Shown here: positions 11,139 through 22,887 of the stretch, piece by piece
Position numbering within the stretch: the stretch's first letter is position 1
How the letters are laid out: the number at the start of each line of letters is the position of its first letter
DNA from: Primulina eburnea
Taxonomy: Eukaryota > Streptophyta > Magnoliopsida > Lamiales > Gesneriaceae
Assembly: GCF_022965805.1 (NCBI RefSeq)
Contig: NC_133115.1
Coordinates: forward strand, 36,943,321-37,007,320
DNA length: 64,000 nucleotides
Direction: 5' to 3'
The notes under the pieces: generated by a model
What the model was told of the DNA's origin: nothing
The model's database searches: none
The model's input: only the letters and a program-made list of their open reading frames with translations
Made by a program: the position numbers and the translations under genes

Positions 11139-12121
11139 TGGACATACTGAATGATGTGTTTACAAGCAACGAGAGAGTTGGGTGGAGAAGATATTCCTTT
11201 TACCTGCCGTTTTGTATCTACACACCATCGGACCTGTAACTCATAATTGCTCTTCTCCTTCGTTGTGGGCTATACTTGTGTTTTTGTACAACTAATCCGC
11301 ATTATGAAACGCGATATTTTTGAGCTATTAGAGTAGTCGAAACCCAGTAGATCAAGTTTCTTTAGCTGAAAACACAATGGTTTAATCGCTATACCAATAA
11401 CCAATTTGTTAAATCCATAGTTTTACGTGTTGGCGTGTTTTAAACTAATGACCATGTCCTTCCATGATATAGCTCGTTTATGTGGTAATAATCGCAACAA
11501 AAAAAGTCGGGGGTGGTAACTTGTACAAATTTGACATCATTTCTCGTGTATATGTGAAGGAAAACGATTGGAAACTATGTTGGTATGTTAAGTAAATATT
11601 TTCTTAAAACACATTTCAACTAAAAATAGGTTCTTTTGGGGAAATAAAAAATAGATATATGAGTGGGGTTCCTCGATTATCCAGAGCGATCGAATTTTAC
11701 TAAAATGCCACCAATTCAATCATTTTGAAGATACATTGCTGATTGCTGCATTTTATATTTTCTTTCCCGATCTTTACATTTCCAGGTAAGACAAGCCAAC
11801 TCATAAGTTTTTCTTAAAAGATATATGATGATGATGATGATGATGATGATGATGTTAGCTTTAAAACTTTATTACTGTAATCTGTTCATCGGAGTTCACG
11901 ACAAGAGCTGTAACAGAAAAATCCATAGAATTTCTCAGTGTGAGGGTCAGCATGCAACAAACATGCTCCAGCCCATGCAGCCTCGATCGTTGCCATTTCC
12001 TACAGAACCACTTCTTTTACATTTAAGCTTATGCACATCAGATTGCACTCAAATTCTTTGCAACACTTGATATTTGAGTCCCAAAAAAAAAAAGGAAAAA
12101 AAAACTTTGGACAATCACACT
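11139..12121. other. Intergenic, 3' flank of CYP710A
   Basis: No gene found. It contains the ATG trinucleotide array at 11827-11856, and the CYP710A 3' UTR (minus strand) should occupy part of 11860-12121. An A-rich run lies at 12082-12105. Confidence 0.45.
11827..11856 (+). repeat. (ATG)10 microsatellite
   Basis: Ten perfect ATG units. The resulting poly-Met open frame on the plus strand is an artefact of the repeat. Confidence 0.9.
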
Positions 12122-13600
12122 TCAGGATAGATGAGGGAATCGCTTGCATCTAGGCGCCAGAAAAACCTTGCAATCGTCCTTAGGAACAATCGTAGGGACG
12201 TACGAGATCTCATCGCAGCCGTCGATTCTGTCCCTCTTGAAATCAATCAACGAGGAGAACAAAGCAATGAACAACATCAGATGATTAATCGCGTATCTCT
12301 GACCCACACACTGATGGGCCCCGGCCCCGAACGCTAAAAAGTTCTTCTTGTAAACCCGGCCTTCATCCCTCTCCTCCATGAACCGATCCGGGTCGAACTG
12401 CTCCGGTTCCGTAAACCCCTGAAACGACGAGTCCAGCACAGAAGGGAAGACGATGGTCCCCTTGGGAATTACGTACTTCTCTGTCAGACGGAAGTCCACT
12501 CCCGCGATGTGCGGCACCATTGTTGCTGGAGCTCGGATCCTCACCACCTCACGCGCCACCGCCTCCGTGAACTTCATCTCCCTCAGATTCTCTCCGGTGA
12601 TCGGGCTGTTACTTTCCGGGACCCAGTACCTTGCCACCTCTTCCCTTACTCTTTGTAGAACTTGAGGATGAGAATCCAAGTAAGCCACCGCCCATAGCAA
12701 AGAAGAAGTGGAAGCATCCTGTGAAGCGAATAGAAAGTCAAACAAATGGCCCCCGATTTCTCGGCAGCTGTATTTAAATGAACTTCCTGCTGATTCCCTT
12801 ATATTTTCTAGCATCCAAAAGTCTATCAAGCACTTGGGTTCTTCACCGGATTTCATTTGCTTCCCGCTATCCGCCGCGCAACCAGCGAGAGTCTCCACAA
12901 GTCTCTGCACAGCCAGCCTCGCGTTCCTGAAGGAAAACCCAGGAAAATCGAAAGGAAGTTTCATCAGCCCAACATTGAAGAAATTGTAATCTACATTAAA
13001 TTGTTCACGCGCCTCTTGATTCAGGTAAGGACCAACGAAAACCGTTTGCGAAGTTTCTAAATTCATGTCGCGGCAGAGGATACGAAGTGGGATCGAGCTG
13101 TTCCGCGACCTCCTGCACCAAGACTCTAGGTGTTTCATAATAATGCGCTGTTGGATGTTGGTGTATGTTTGTAGAGCTTTGGGGGTGAAATTGGGTGCAA
13201 TCTGGCGCCTTAAATCCTTATGTTCTTGACCAAACATGTAGATTAAATTGTGTTCGCCGAAGAGTTTTTTGCCGAAGGGATGGCCAATGAGGTGGAAAGC
13301 ATCAGGGCGAACATTGGCAAATATTTTGTGGGAGAGATCGGAAGAGTAAATGTAAACAATGAACCGTCCAATGATGTAGTTTGCGGAAATTCCTAGAGGG
13401 GTGGACTTGGCGTAGGATGATTGAAGATCCCAGAATTTTGTTGGGTTTTTTACTAATGAAATGGCGTTGCCTAGGAAGGGGGGAACAAGAGTAGGGCCTG
13501 GCAAGAATCGCTTTTTCCGGAGGTAAAAGATCTGTTCGAGAACGATAACAAGAGCTATACAGGAGATGAAAGGAGTAATCACGAGCCAGGAGAACTCCAT
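12122..13600 (-). CDS. CYP710A: Cytochrome P450 CYP710A, sterol C-22 desaturase
   Basis: A single-exon P450 of 492 aa. CYP710A introduces the C-22 double bond that turns beta-sitosterol into stigmasterol in the endoplasmic reticulum. The N-terminus ([20 protein letters not shown]) is a membrane anchor followed by the Pro-rich hinge [12 protein letters not shown]. The CYP710/CYP61-type I-helix [16 protein letters not shown], the K-helix ExxR in [10 protein letters not shown] and the haem loop [14 protein letters not shown] (Cys431) are all present. [15 protein letters not shown] and SSFQGFTEP are family hallmarks. The frame stays open upstream to an ATG at 13858. I chose 13600 because it begins the anchor and matches family length; the upstream part has no P450 homology. 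Plant CYP710A genes usually lack introns, as here. The motif after ExxR is RIRAP where I expect RYRPP. Confidence 0.95.
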   Translation of the reverse strand: MEFSWLVITPFISCIALVIVLEQIFYLRKKRFLPGPTLVPPFLGNAISLVKNPTKFWDLQSSYAKSTPLGISANYIIGRFIVYIYSSDLSHKIFANVRPDAFHLIGHPFGKKLFGEHNLIYMFGQEHKDLRRQIAPNFTPKALQTYTNIQQRIIMKHLESWCRRSRNSSIPLRILCRDMNLETSQTVFVGPYLNQEAREQFNVDYNFFNVGLMKLPFDFPGFSFRNARLAVQRLVETLAGCAADSGKQMKSGEEPKCLIDFWMLENIRESAGSSFKYSCREIGGHLFDFLFASQDASTSSLLWAVAYLDSHPQVLQRVREEVARYWVPESNSPITGENLREMKFTEAVAREVVRIRAPATMVPHIAGVDFRLTEKYVIPKGTIVFPSVLDSSFQGFTEPEQFDPDRFMEERDEGRVYKKNFLAFGAGAHQCVGQRYAINHLMLFIALFSSLIDFKRDRIDGCDEISYVPTIVPKDDCKVFLAPRCKRFPHLS

Positions 13601-15592
13601 TGTTTTTCCTTGTGTTTGTTTGTTTACTGCTAATTTGGAGAATTTATGTGCATTTTGGTGTAGAATTTTCAAGAAAGGTGGAGTGGAAGGACAAAAGATG
13701 TATTGGGAGACCAAAAAGATTTGATCTTTAACTTCTAGGATGTTAGACCGAGAAAGCGTAGAACAATGGGTGTTCAAGGGAATGGGATTGGGGAAGAAAT
13801 CGGTGTCATTTTGTAAAGAGTGAAAGCGGGAAAGGGAAATGCATGGAAGAGGTGGCAAGTGAATTCTGGGAATGTCTAAATAGCTGATGGTTTACAGCCC
13901 AAAATCAGTTGGAAATCTAATTTTAACGAACAACTAAAAAACACTTGTACAAAATATGGTTAGAAATTATTCCACGATCACATATTCCTCCAACAGCTGT
14001 CAAATCTCAGGTGACATTTGGTGGTGAAAGAGGAAATTACCATGAGAGTAAAAATAAAAATAGCAAAAGATCGAAACAATGCCAGAATAGCCAGATTATT
14101 CACATTGCAAATTTGTATTTTTTTTTTTTGAAAGCACATATTTTTATTCTTCTTGCTTTGTTCTCAAAACATACATGCACAACTGAATTGGGATATTTTA
14201 AATTTAGTTTCCATGAAATTATGTACTTCGTATGTTATGGCTCATACAAGAATGTTTTTTAAGAGGAAAAAACGAACAGCAATTAACATGTAATTTAACA
14301 CAATCAAATTCTCAAATCCACCAATTTTGAAGAAATTATGTCAGTCTACAAATTTTCAATCAATATGAATTTATCACTGCTTATCAACATACACGCCGCG
14401 CACATTTAAATTGGCTATTCATTTATTTTCTTCAAACCTAATTGTACATCACATTACTTCGATTAACCAACAAACCAGATTAATTTTTGAAGTCCAAACT
14501 ATTGGCTTAATTTGTTTTAATTATAACAAATTTTGGTGCAGTAAATATTTTCCATTTTTATTTTGATGGCATGTGTATTACGACCATACACTAAAGGAAC
14601 ATATAAATTAATGATATAATAAATCATGAAGAACAACGTTGAATTCCAAAATTTTGAAAAGTAGATTGATGGTGTGCGAGTCTAGAATGGACAACAACGT
14701 TGAATTCCAGATTATTTTTTTTCAAGGATTTCTAGAATAGAATACCAAATATAAAACAAATACCTAAAAAACTGGACAGTCAACCCACCAACATATATGA
14801 CCTGGGACTTTTTTTTTTTTTTTAAAAAAAAAATATATATGTCTGGAAGCTAAGAATTTCAGAATGGAATTCAACACAAATACCATCGAAGTTAAGCTAC
14901 AAGCATTATAATTTTTTAGGCTTGAAGCTTAGCATAAATCAAGTATCACCATGCAAAAGAAACGATTCCAAATCTCCAAATGAGTTTAGGAAAGTTAATG
15001 GAATCTGATATCTTTTTATTTCCTTTATTACACCTAACCATCTTCTCTTCTCCATTTGAAATGGCTCAATTCAAAAAAAATTAAATTAAATCTGAAAAAA
15101 TAAAGAACACACTTTTCACACCAATCAATCAATCTTAGTTTAATCCTAACAAGGAATATAAATTTATATCAACCATATCTCAATCCGAATGCAATCTTAG
15201 AAAGAAAAGAATCGTTCTATATAAATCCGTGGTCCGTCCTAATCAACATCGACGATCTATTTAATTAAAGTTTTATACATCACGTTGTTTTCGAAAATGC
15301 TCCTTTCTTGAATCTGGCATTTGCTTTCCTTTGCTAACTCGTATCCGTCTACTTGCTGTACCACATCGAGAGCAATTTCGTTTAAACCACCAAGAAACAC
15401 ACCAAATCACACGGGTTTCAAATTCTAGAACGTGTAATGCCATTGCCAACTATGTTACAAACACCACACAGACAGATTATACAACAAGATTGACATCTAG
15501 ATTGCAAATATTTTATAGATATCATAAACTTTCAAAACAAGGATTGCCATCAAGAACCAAAACTGCTGGCTGCAGCTCAATGCCAATAAGCT
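13601..15592. other. Intergenic between CYP710A and LARP6
   Basis: The first 250 bases are the CYP710A 5' UTR and promoter (minus strand). Further on the DNA is AT-rich. A 16-base motif, ACAACGTTGAATTCCA, occurs twice about 60 bases apart (near 14633 and 14694), and a T run near 14811-14823 abuts an A run. The LARP6 3' UTR should lie just below 15593. Confidence 0.45.
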
Positions 15593-18500
15593 TCAATTGA
15601 TAGTTGCGGGACGGCCCCTGCCCATGGCAAACCCTCTGGTTCCATCTGGCATTTTTGGGCCTGGTGGAGGTTTGGATGGTTCAATACCATGGCCGGAAAA
15701 TTGTGTTCCGTGTCCTGCAAAAAAAAAAAGAAAAAGGTTTTACAAGATCAGAATCTGGAGAAGATCACAATGACAAACTAGCTGATCTAACCGTGTCCAT
15801 TTGGTCCATGGTGTCTCTGTCTCCTTCCAGGTGCATGGTTTCGACCCTTGAGCCCATTTTTCTCTTTAGCCAAATGCACCCCATTTCTCTCTCTCGATGA
15901 CTGGTCCATAATCTAAATTCATAACAAAAAGACACATCAAGTACAAGCTCGAGAATAAACCTAGTCATACAAAGTTTCAGTGCAGTAGCATTAAGAATCA
16001 GAGAATGGAAAAGATCTTTTTCTCTCTATGTTTCAAGCATATAGGCAGATAGGCCATGGCCAGTTAATAACTTCAGTGCAATTTATAGAGTAGAACAACA
16101 TTAAAAGTAACTCTAGATTCTAGAAGATTCAAGATGTACCTCCTCATCGTGTGATTCATGTTGCTCAATTGAATCACGATTCTCCTCATTTCCAGACGGC
16201 TCAGACGCTTGAACCGGATTGCATTTCTCGGACTCTGATTCCCTCCAAAAGAAATTCTTCTGGCCTGCCTTGTTCTAATGAATCAAAAGAAAACAAACCT
16301 TCTTATTACTATTGTGAAGCAGATGCGTAGTCATATATTTTATGCAACATGAACAAAAAGAAAAAATAGAACCAAATACCACTTTTTTTAGAAGCTTAAC
16401 CCGCAATCCATATCTCCAATCTTGCTCATTGTTTAACAATGTCACCTAAACCAAATTAACTACACTCAATCATCCAACCTAAAGAGAAAAAATATCAAAA
16501 TAATGATGTGCCATGGTATGTTTAAAACAGATGCACGCTTACAGCTTTCTCAGCAGCCTCCACAGTGTCATACTCCACAAAAGCATGCAACTTCATATAA
16601 AAACCAATTGACAATAACATCAGAACATAAACGAATAACATGTATACATAATGCACATGAGAGATAGAGAGAGAGAGAGAGAAATGCAAATCCATACTAA
16701 ATTTTTAAAGAGGAAACCCCTTTAATAACTATCCATGTGTCAAAAACACTGGCAAATATTCTTTCCTCTAATACCCTTATGTTTAAGAAAAACAAATCAT
16801 AATGGAATAATAACTCCAACACCAAATGCGATGGAAAAAGTTTTACAGTAAATAAAATTACAATTCACAAAAATTTAAGGTGTCCACGTATCGTGTGTCA
16901 AGTAATTAGTTTGAATAAACTATGACACATGAAATTGGAAATAATTTCTATTTGTAGCCTTAGCATTTATTTATTATTCACATGGTTGTACCAATTGACA
17001 AGCTCACAAGCTGTAGTATCTGCTAGAAGAAAATGTAACTAAAATCAATTTTTAGACGTTTGAATTTAAGAAAATAAAAAAAAATATATCTGCGGGAACA
17101 TAGTGACCCATGTTCAAGAAACCAATTCTTGAAGTGATGTCATTTAGTAACAAGCTTCTGTTGCTTTAAACTTCACACACACAGCCAAATACTAAATAAA
17201 TTTGTGACGTCCAATGTAAACAAAACTATCCGAATGGCATCCAAGTTATTTCCAGAAACCCTGACTGTTACAGTACCTTAAGTGATAACCTGCCACTTCA
17301 AGTATAATTTGCTAGATTCAAGAACTGACAACTTTACAACCTCACTCCACATAAAAACCATTAAAGATTAGCAAATGAAAAAAGCAAGTTAAAGAAATAA
17401 AAATTCTTCAGCATACCTTCCCACTAATCAGTTTCTCTGTGACTGTGAACTTTTTTGGCTCCCTAGCATCATGTGGATCACGAATCGTTATATTATTTAT
17501 TCTAATATACAGGAGAAAAGATACAGTTACATGACTAGTAACAAGATGATCCAAGTGAAATGAAAGAAAATTAAAAGATGCATACTTTCCAGCTTCACCG
17601 AACACTCTATAAAGGTTTTCTACTGAATGATCTTCTGGAAGATTCTCCACGAGTATAGTGCAAACCTACAAAATGAATAAGATTTATGGATCTTATTGCG
17701 CAACACAGAAAAAATATCAAATTCGTCGTCAGAAAAAATACCATCGGATCATTCACATCAGCCAATGGTAGAGGATGAAGTCTCTTCACCTTTTTCCCAT
17801 TAGAACTAACCACCTGCAATCAACAATCAAATCACAAACCGGCAGCTTATGACACACTCACTTTTATTTCATCCTACCAATATTATCAGGACCATTGTTC
17901 TTTCATAAAAATCAATCACTTACAACAAGAGAAGATTCCTTTAGAGCAGCCACTATCAATGACATGTCCCTCGTAAGATTCTTCATTTTTCTAAAAGAAG
18001 CAATAACTCCAATAGGAACTGGAAGATAGAAGATTCCTTTTAAGACATGAGAGTAGGATCACTATGACTGACAGTTTCATTGATGCTCGTCCAAGTATCA
18101 TAACAGACATAAAAACTTCAATTTCCAAGTCTGGTTATCATTTTGAATGGAAAAACAAAAACAATAATTGATAAACCAAAAAAATCCCAATATGTTGTAA
18201 GACTACATGTATCAAAACGAATAAAAATTAAAAACAAAAATGATGTTTAGTATCAGGTTGGACTGGATCAATTGATCTCAAAAAGAGAGAAGAGAACATT
18301 CTATGACACTCACCATAGCCATCTTTTCTCGTAACATACTTCAACAGGAACTTGTCTTTTGGCAGATTTTCATCACTGAAGTAATACTCTACCTGAAATG
18401 GAAAAGAATTTGATGACCAAAGTACTGCTACAATCATAGCTGCACAAATATAATTATCAACCAAAGGTTACAAAGAATTCATTTTCTTGTGTAAGACAGA

Positions 18501-19293
18501 ATACATTCTAAAATAAAAGAGACGCATATTAAATCAAGCACATATCCCTTTTATTCCAACACTTTACAGAAACACTCAGATTCGTGTGGTTCATAACAAG
18601 AAACATATTTCCATGAGAATCATAAAATAACACGCAAATGCTCGTTTATATGAAACCAAGACCAACAAACCAACTCGGATAATAAAATAACAAGTAAATT
18701 CCAGGGCTTGCGTGAACAAGATCCACACACCAAATCCAATTACACTTTAAAATCCATTGATTCCATGTACTTAAACTTAAACCCTTAATTCAAGAATGCA
18801 CCCCGAACAACAAAACTTCGGTTAAGGATCAAATAACATGGAGGATTTCAAATTGAGAACTGTAACACTGAACAAAAATTAATCAAGAAAAATGAAAAAT
18901 CCTTATTTAAACAGTAAGCAAATCAGGAAAGACCTCAACACTTGAATAAAAAATTAATTTTAAAGCATAACAGGGCAAGAAAAACACATAAGGCCGCTCA
19001 CCTTTAAATGTTACCAAGAAAAAAAAACTGAATAAGTTAAATACAACAAACGGCTAATCGCAATCAAACCCAAAAAACCGTAAAAATCAAGGAAGTCCAA
19101 AACCCAATAAAAAAGGCACCTGCTTGATAATCTTGCAGCGAAGATCGTCAGATAGCACTGCAGACGGCGAAAGGTGAAATCCTATCACATCCGGTGATCC
19201 AACTGGCGATGAATCAGGATTATACTCATCATGATCAGAATCTGGGGATGAAGAGGTGGGGATCGGAATTCCATGCTCCTCGGCTTTCTCCAT
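15593..19293 (-). CDS. LARP6A: La-related protein 6 (LARP6A-like RNA-binding protein)
   Basis: I reconstruct eleven exons, all with GT-AG borders: 19120-19293, 18314-18392, 17924-18018, 17742-17813, 17586-17665, 17417-17501, 16543-16590, 16380-16445, 16140-16274, 15792-15912 and 15593-15714. They give 358 aa. The La motif spans about residues 41-117 (KIIKQVEYYFSDENLPKDKF to MSLIVAALKESS). An RRM-like domain spans about 141-232 (VCTILVENLP to KLHAFVEYD and RVKLLKK). A basic Gly/Arg-rich segment follows. The LARP6-specific LSA motif, PGPKMPDGTRGFAMGRGRP, sits near the C-terminus. LARP6 proteins bind mRNA and poly(A)/U-rich RNA and affect translation or stability. No PAM2 motif is seen before the La motif, which fits LARP6A rather than 6B or 6C. 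Exon 8 has two in-frame donors three bases apart (GTGGTA). Confidence 0.92.
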
Positions 19294-20246
19294 TAGAGGA
19301 GAGACGGAGAGGGGGGAGTGGACGAGGTTACTAATGGAGAAAATTCCTCTTATTTCCCTAGTCTTTTTCTTTCTCCCAAAGAATACTTTTCTGATTAGGG
19401 GCTCAATATATACAGTCCCAATTTACGCTTTTTTATATCGTTTGGCGTTTTTTAAAAATTTTATTTTTTCAAACAGCGTTTTTACCATTTTATACCTATA
19501 TATAAATTTCCTCTTAAATAATAATATAATATATATATACTTTTATTAATTTAAAATACTTAAAAACCTAATTTGACATATTATTAATTGGATGGGATAT
19601 ATGTTTTAATGGTAATTTATATAAGAGCATTTTAGAAAGAACACATAAAAATACTTTATTATTAAATGATGTTGTTCCTTAATAATCGTTAAAGATATAA
19701 CTTTAAATAATAATTAGCTTGGAGGTATTCCAAAAAATAAACAAAAATCCTATTTACGTAAATTAATTTATTTTTGGATTTATTATCTTTTTTTAGTATT
19801 TTTTAGTTTCTGCCACTTCAAGTAACTCTCAAATATTTTAATTATTTATTTTACGTCAACAGTTGTAATATAAAATTAGTTTTATAATAAATCTTTACAT
19901 GAAATTATAATTTAGGTTATATTTTTAAGTATTGTTACTAATTTCCTAGTTTGTAAATGTAATTTAGTATAGTACTTAATTAAACTAAATAAATCAATTT
20001 TTTAAATCTCAAACGAGCACCAAACATTGAGCGTTTTTTCCCTGCAACTTCAATTTCGAGAGTGAACAACGTACTGCTCAAACCAGCACCAAACATAATC
20101 TTAAACACAAGCTCATCAAAAAACATTTCATTTCCAACAGAGCAAAAAACAACCATAAACGAACTTGAGTCAGGGGAACTCTTGCGGGCCACAGGAAATT
20201 AAAAGGAAAAAAAAAGAGAAGAAGAAGGAAAAGAAACCAAAGATAT
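19294..20246. other. Intergenic, AT-rich
   Basis: The LARP6 5' UTR and promoter occupy the first 150 bases or so. The remainder is very AT-rich with no gene or repeat recognised. The DUF642 3' UTR lies at its right edge. Confidence 0.45.
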
Positions 20247-22887
20247 CTAAACCAACGTTATCAATAGCAGCTGAAAACCAAGAACCAAGACCGACCCCAA
20301 GCCCAAACCCCCAACCCTGATTGAGCCAGATTGCTGGACCCTCACATCATCAACAACTGGACCGCATAGCGAGCTCATGTCATCGGTTCTCGTATTGTAG
20401 TAAACACTGTAGAAGGCGACACGAGTCCTCTCAGCTTTGGCCGTGAAGTTGACACTTGCAGTTTGAAACGTGGAGTTCGAGTTGGGAGTGTAGTGTATAT
20501 TTTCAGCCTGATCGCCGGCAAAAGCCATGACAGCCAGCGGCTGCTTACAGGCATCCCCAGCATGGCCTAGGGAAAACGTTAGTCTGTAAGGCTTGTTTGG
20601 CTTAGTTTCCACCATTTGTGAGATGATGCCTTCCTTCCCGGACAGTAGTTCGATGGCTCGTTTCCCCTCTGGGACAGCGAAATGGTAAGAATCGATGTAT
20701 CGGACTGCTCTGTTTGATTCAACTATCCAACCAGGTAGCGATGACGTCTCCTCATCAAGATTGGTTGGAAGCAGTACGCCTAGTGATTCGTTACGAAACA
20801 TCCATGGGCCTTCTTCAAAATCACCATTGACAACCGCATTATCTGCAGATGACGATCGTGTGAGTATAACAAGTGATCAGCAAATGGACACTCTGTACAG
20901 ATTTTGATCAGGCCAAACTAACCTTTGGGCTTATCTGGAACAAAAAGTTTCTTGACTGCAATGTCATCGATTATGGGTCCACAAGTGGGGTCATCTTCCA
21001 TTCCAGGATTTCTGAACACAACTCGAACATCGTCCTCCTCCACTTGAAAGGCAGCAGCATAAGTATCGGAGCCCTGAACGCTGTAAAGAGTCTGCAAATC
21101 GATGTTCTGTGATGCCGGGGGGATAGAAACATTGAGTGACTCTAGCTGGGCGCAAGTGCGAGCAGCGCTGAAAGTGAGAGAGTAAAGGGAGCCCTTCTCC
21201 ACTTTGAATTCTTGGCTGATTTCAGCGTCATTTCCGAGGCGAACCGCATGCTCACCCTGTGGAACGATGAGGATCATCCCACCCTGTTTCTGCCCGGCTG
21301 CCACCAGCTCCACCGTGCCATTTGTTTTCCAGCCGGGGATAGAATCTGGGCTGTCAGAAATGCCACCATCAGAAGCGAAGCCCCCAGATGGTGGGGTCTC
21401 AAAATCACCATTGACGAGAGTGCCTGCGCCAAAAGGCTAAACACATATTAGCCAAATTCAATAGAAAAATATAAAACTTATTATTGTAAATAAATTTTGA
21501 AGATGATAAAGTCTAAACATAAATCAATCAATTTAAAATCTTACATAATCATAAAACCCGACTGTCCAGTCAAATTAGAAGTTCTTACAAACAGAAACGG
21601 GCCCCATGAGATATTATTGAGGCCAGGGGCGATTTTTTTTCACATGGCATGTAATGCATTGCCGTAGCCACAAGCCAGGGCGTGACGCCAAATATACTGT
21701 AGGACAAGAAAGCAGCTATTGGTGTGGGCAAGATCAAGAAGCCGCGTTAAACCAAACTTTGGATCCTAGCTGGCCGGTTCCTTTCTTTTCCATCCCGATA
21801 TAATTAATACTATTATTGGGCGGCGGGACATCAGGCTGGAGCAATTCTATCTCCTAAATATAATTCTACTTAGTAGTTGATAAAATTTAACGAGTTCAGT
21901 ATTTACCTATTGAAAAACACCACCTCACAGATCATAGCTCCGCCCACATGGTGGGACAGTTTAATTGCTGTTTGCTACGTAGTTTACATCCTAAAGGGCC
22001 GAATTCTGGTACAGCAAGCATGCTACTTCTTCATGATTCCGGGATAGCTCAGACAAAAAATAAATTTTTTCAGGACACCTATACCATAATGGAGATGCTG
22101 CTTTTACTACAATATCTCGTAAGTTACAGCTAGCTGCTGCAGTAAAGTTACTGTTACAAGACTTATGTTGGTTTGTATTTATGGAGTTGGATGCATATCA
22201 GGGTGGGTGCGAGGCAAATAGTATTGGATGGGCATCTTGTTCATCGGCCTCTTAATCTAAGAAATTTTAAATTTTTTTCTAAAATAATTGAGTCACCTCC
22301 TGGATTTCACTCCGTATTACTCCTTATGAAATCATGGGCTATTTGAATGGCCATAAGGTACGAGGATATAATAACTACAAATTGCTACAATGGAATCAAT
22401 AAATGGTCTACCTACCAATGCTGCCTTCTCAGAACAACACAGAGGAAAAGAGAAGCAATAATGTAAGTATCTTTTTAACACGCCAACGATGATGTTAATT
22501 TGTAAGTATTTTTTGAACACGCCAACATGGTCTTTTTTTTTATAAATATATCTGCAACTAATTAAGTTCTCAGAACCCATCAAGTGTAATAGGGGGATTA
22601 TCCACCCAGAAAAGCTCAGTTCACATCTTTCTACACAGTACTTACTGGGTTCACAAACTAAGATCCCACACAAGAAAAGATAAAATCAACCCAGAAATCC
22701 AGCGGCGGGACGCCCGACATTCAAATAAAATAGATGAAAGAAAGTCCACAGAGAAAGAAAAGATGAAGCAGAAAGAGAAAAGGAATGTACCATCTTCGAC
22801 AGCAGTATCAGCACCGCCATGGCTGGAACAAATTAGTAGAATCACAAAGACAGAGACCCATTTGCACTGTATTGAGCAGCGAACCAT
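20247..22887 (-). CDS. DUF642 cell-wall protein, probably GPI-anchored
   Basis: Three exons, 22791-22887, 20923-21423 and 20247-20842, give 397 aa. Residues 1-27 form a secretion signal (KWVSVFVILLICSSHGGA). Two tandem DUF642 (galactose-binding-like) domains follow. Each opens with VNGDFE and later shows paired conserved motifs: IPGWKTNGTVE with CGPIIDDIAVKK in the first, LPGWIVESNRAVRYIDS with CGPVVDDVRV in the second. The C-terminus, after SGSIRVGGLG, is a hydrophobic tail (LVLGFQLLLITLV) of the kind removed on GPI attachment. That tail fits the At2g34510/At1g29980 subgroup rather than BIIDXI. DUF642 proteins bind cellulose or pectin methylesterase in the cell wall. Intron 1 is long (1.37 kb). 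The 5' flank has a GA/CT microsatellite near 22960-22978. Confidence 0.93.

Noticed and set aside
12131..13060. Plus-strand frames inside CYP710A
   Set aside because: They are antisense shadows of a strongly supported P450.
13601..13858. Upstream extension of the CYP710A frame (86 codons)
   Set aside because: It is open but has no P450 similarity, and it would place a non-membrane leader before the obvious N-terminal anchor. It is most likely 5' UTR.
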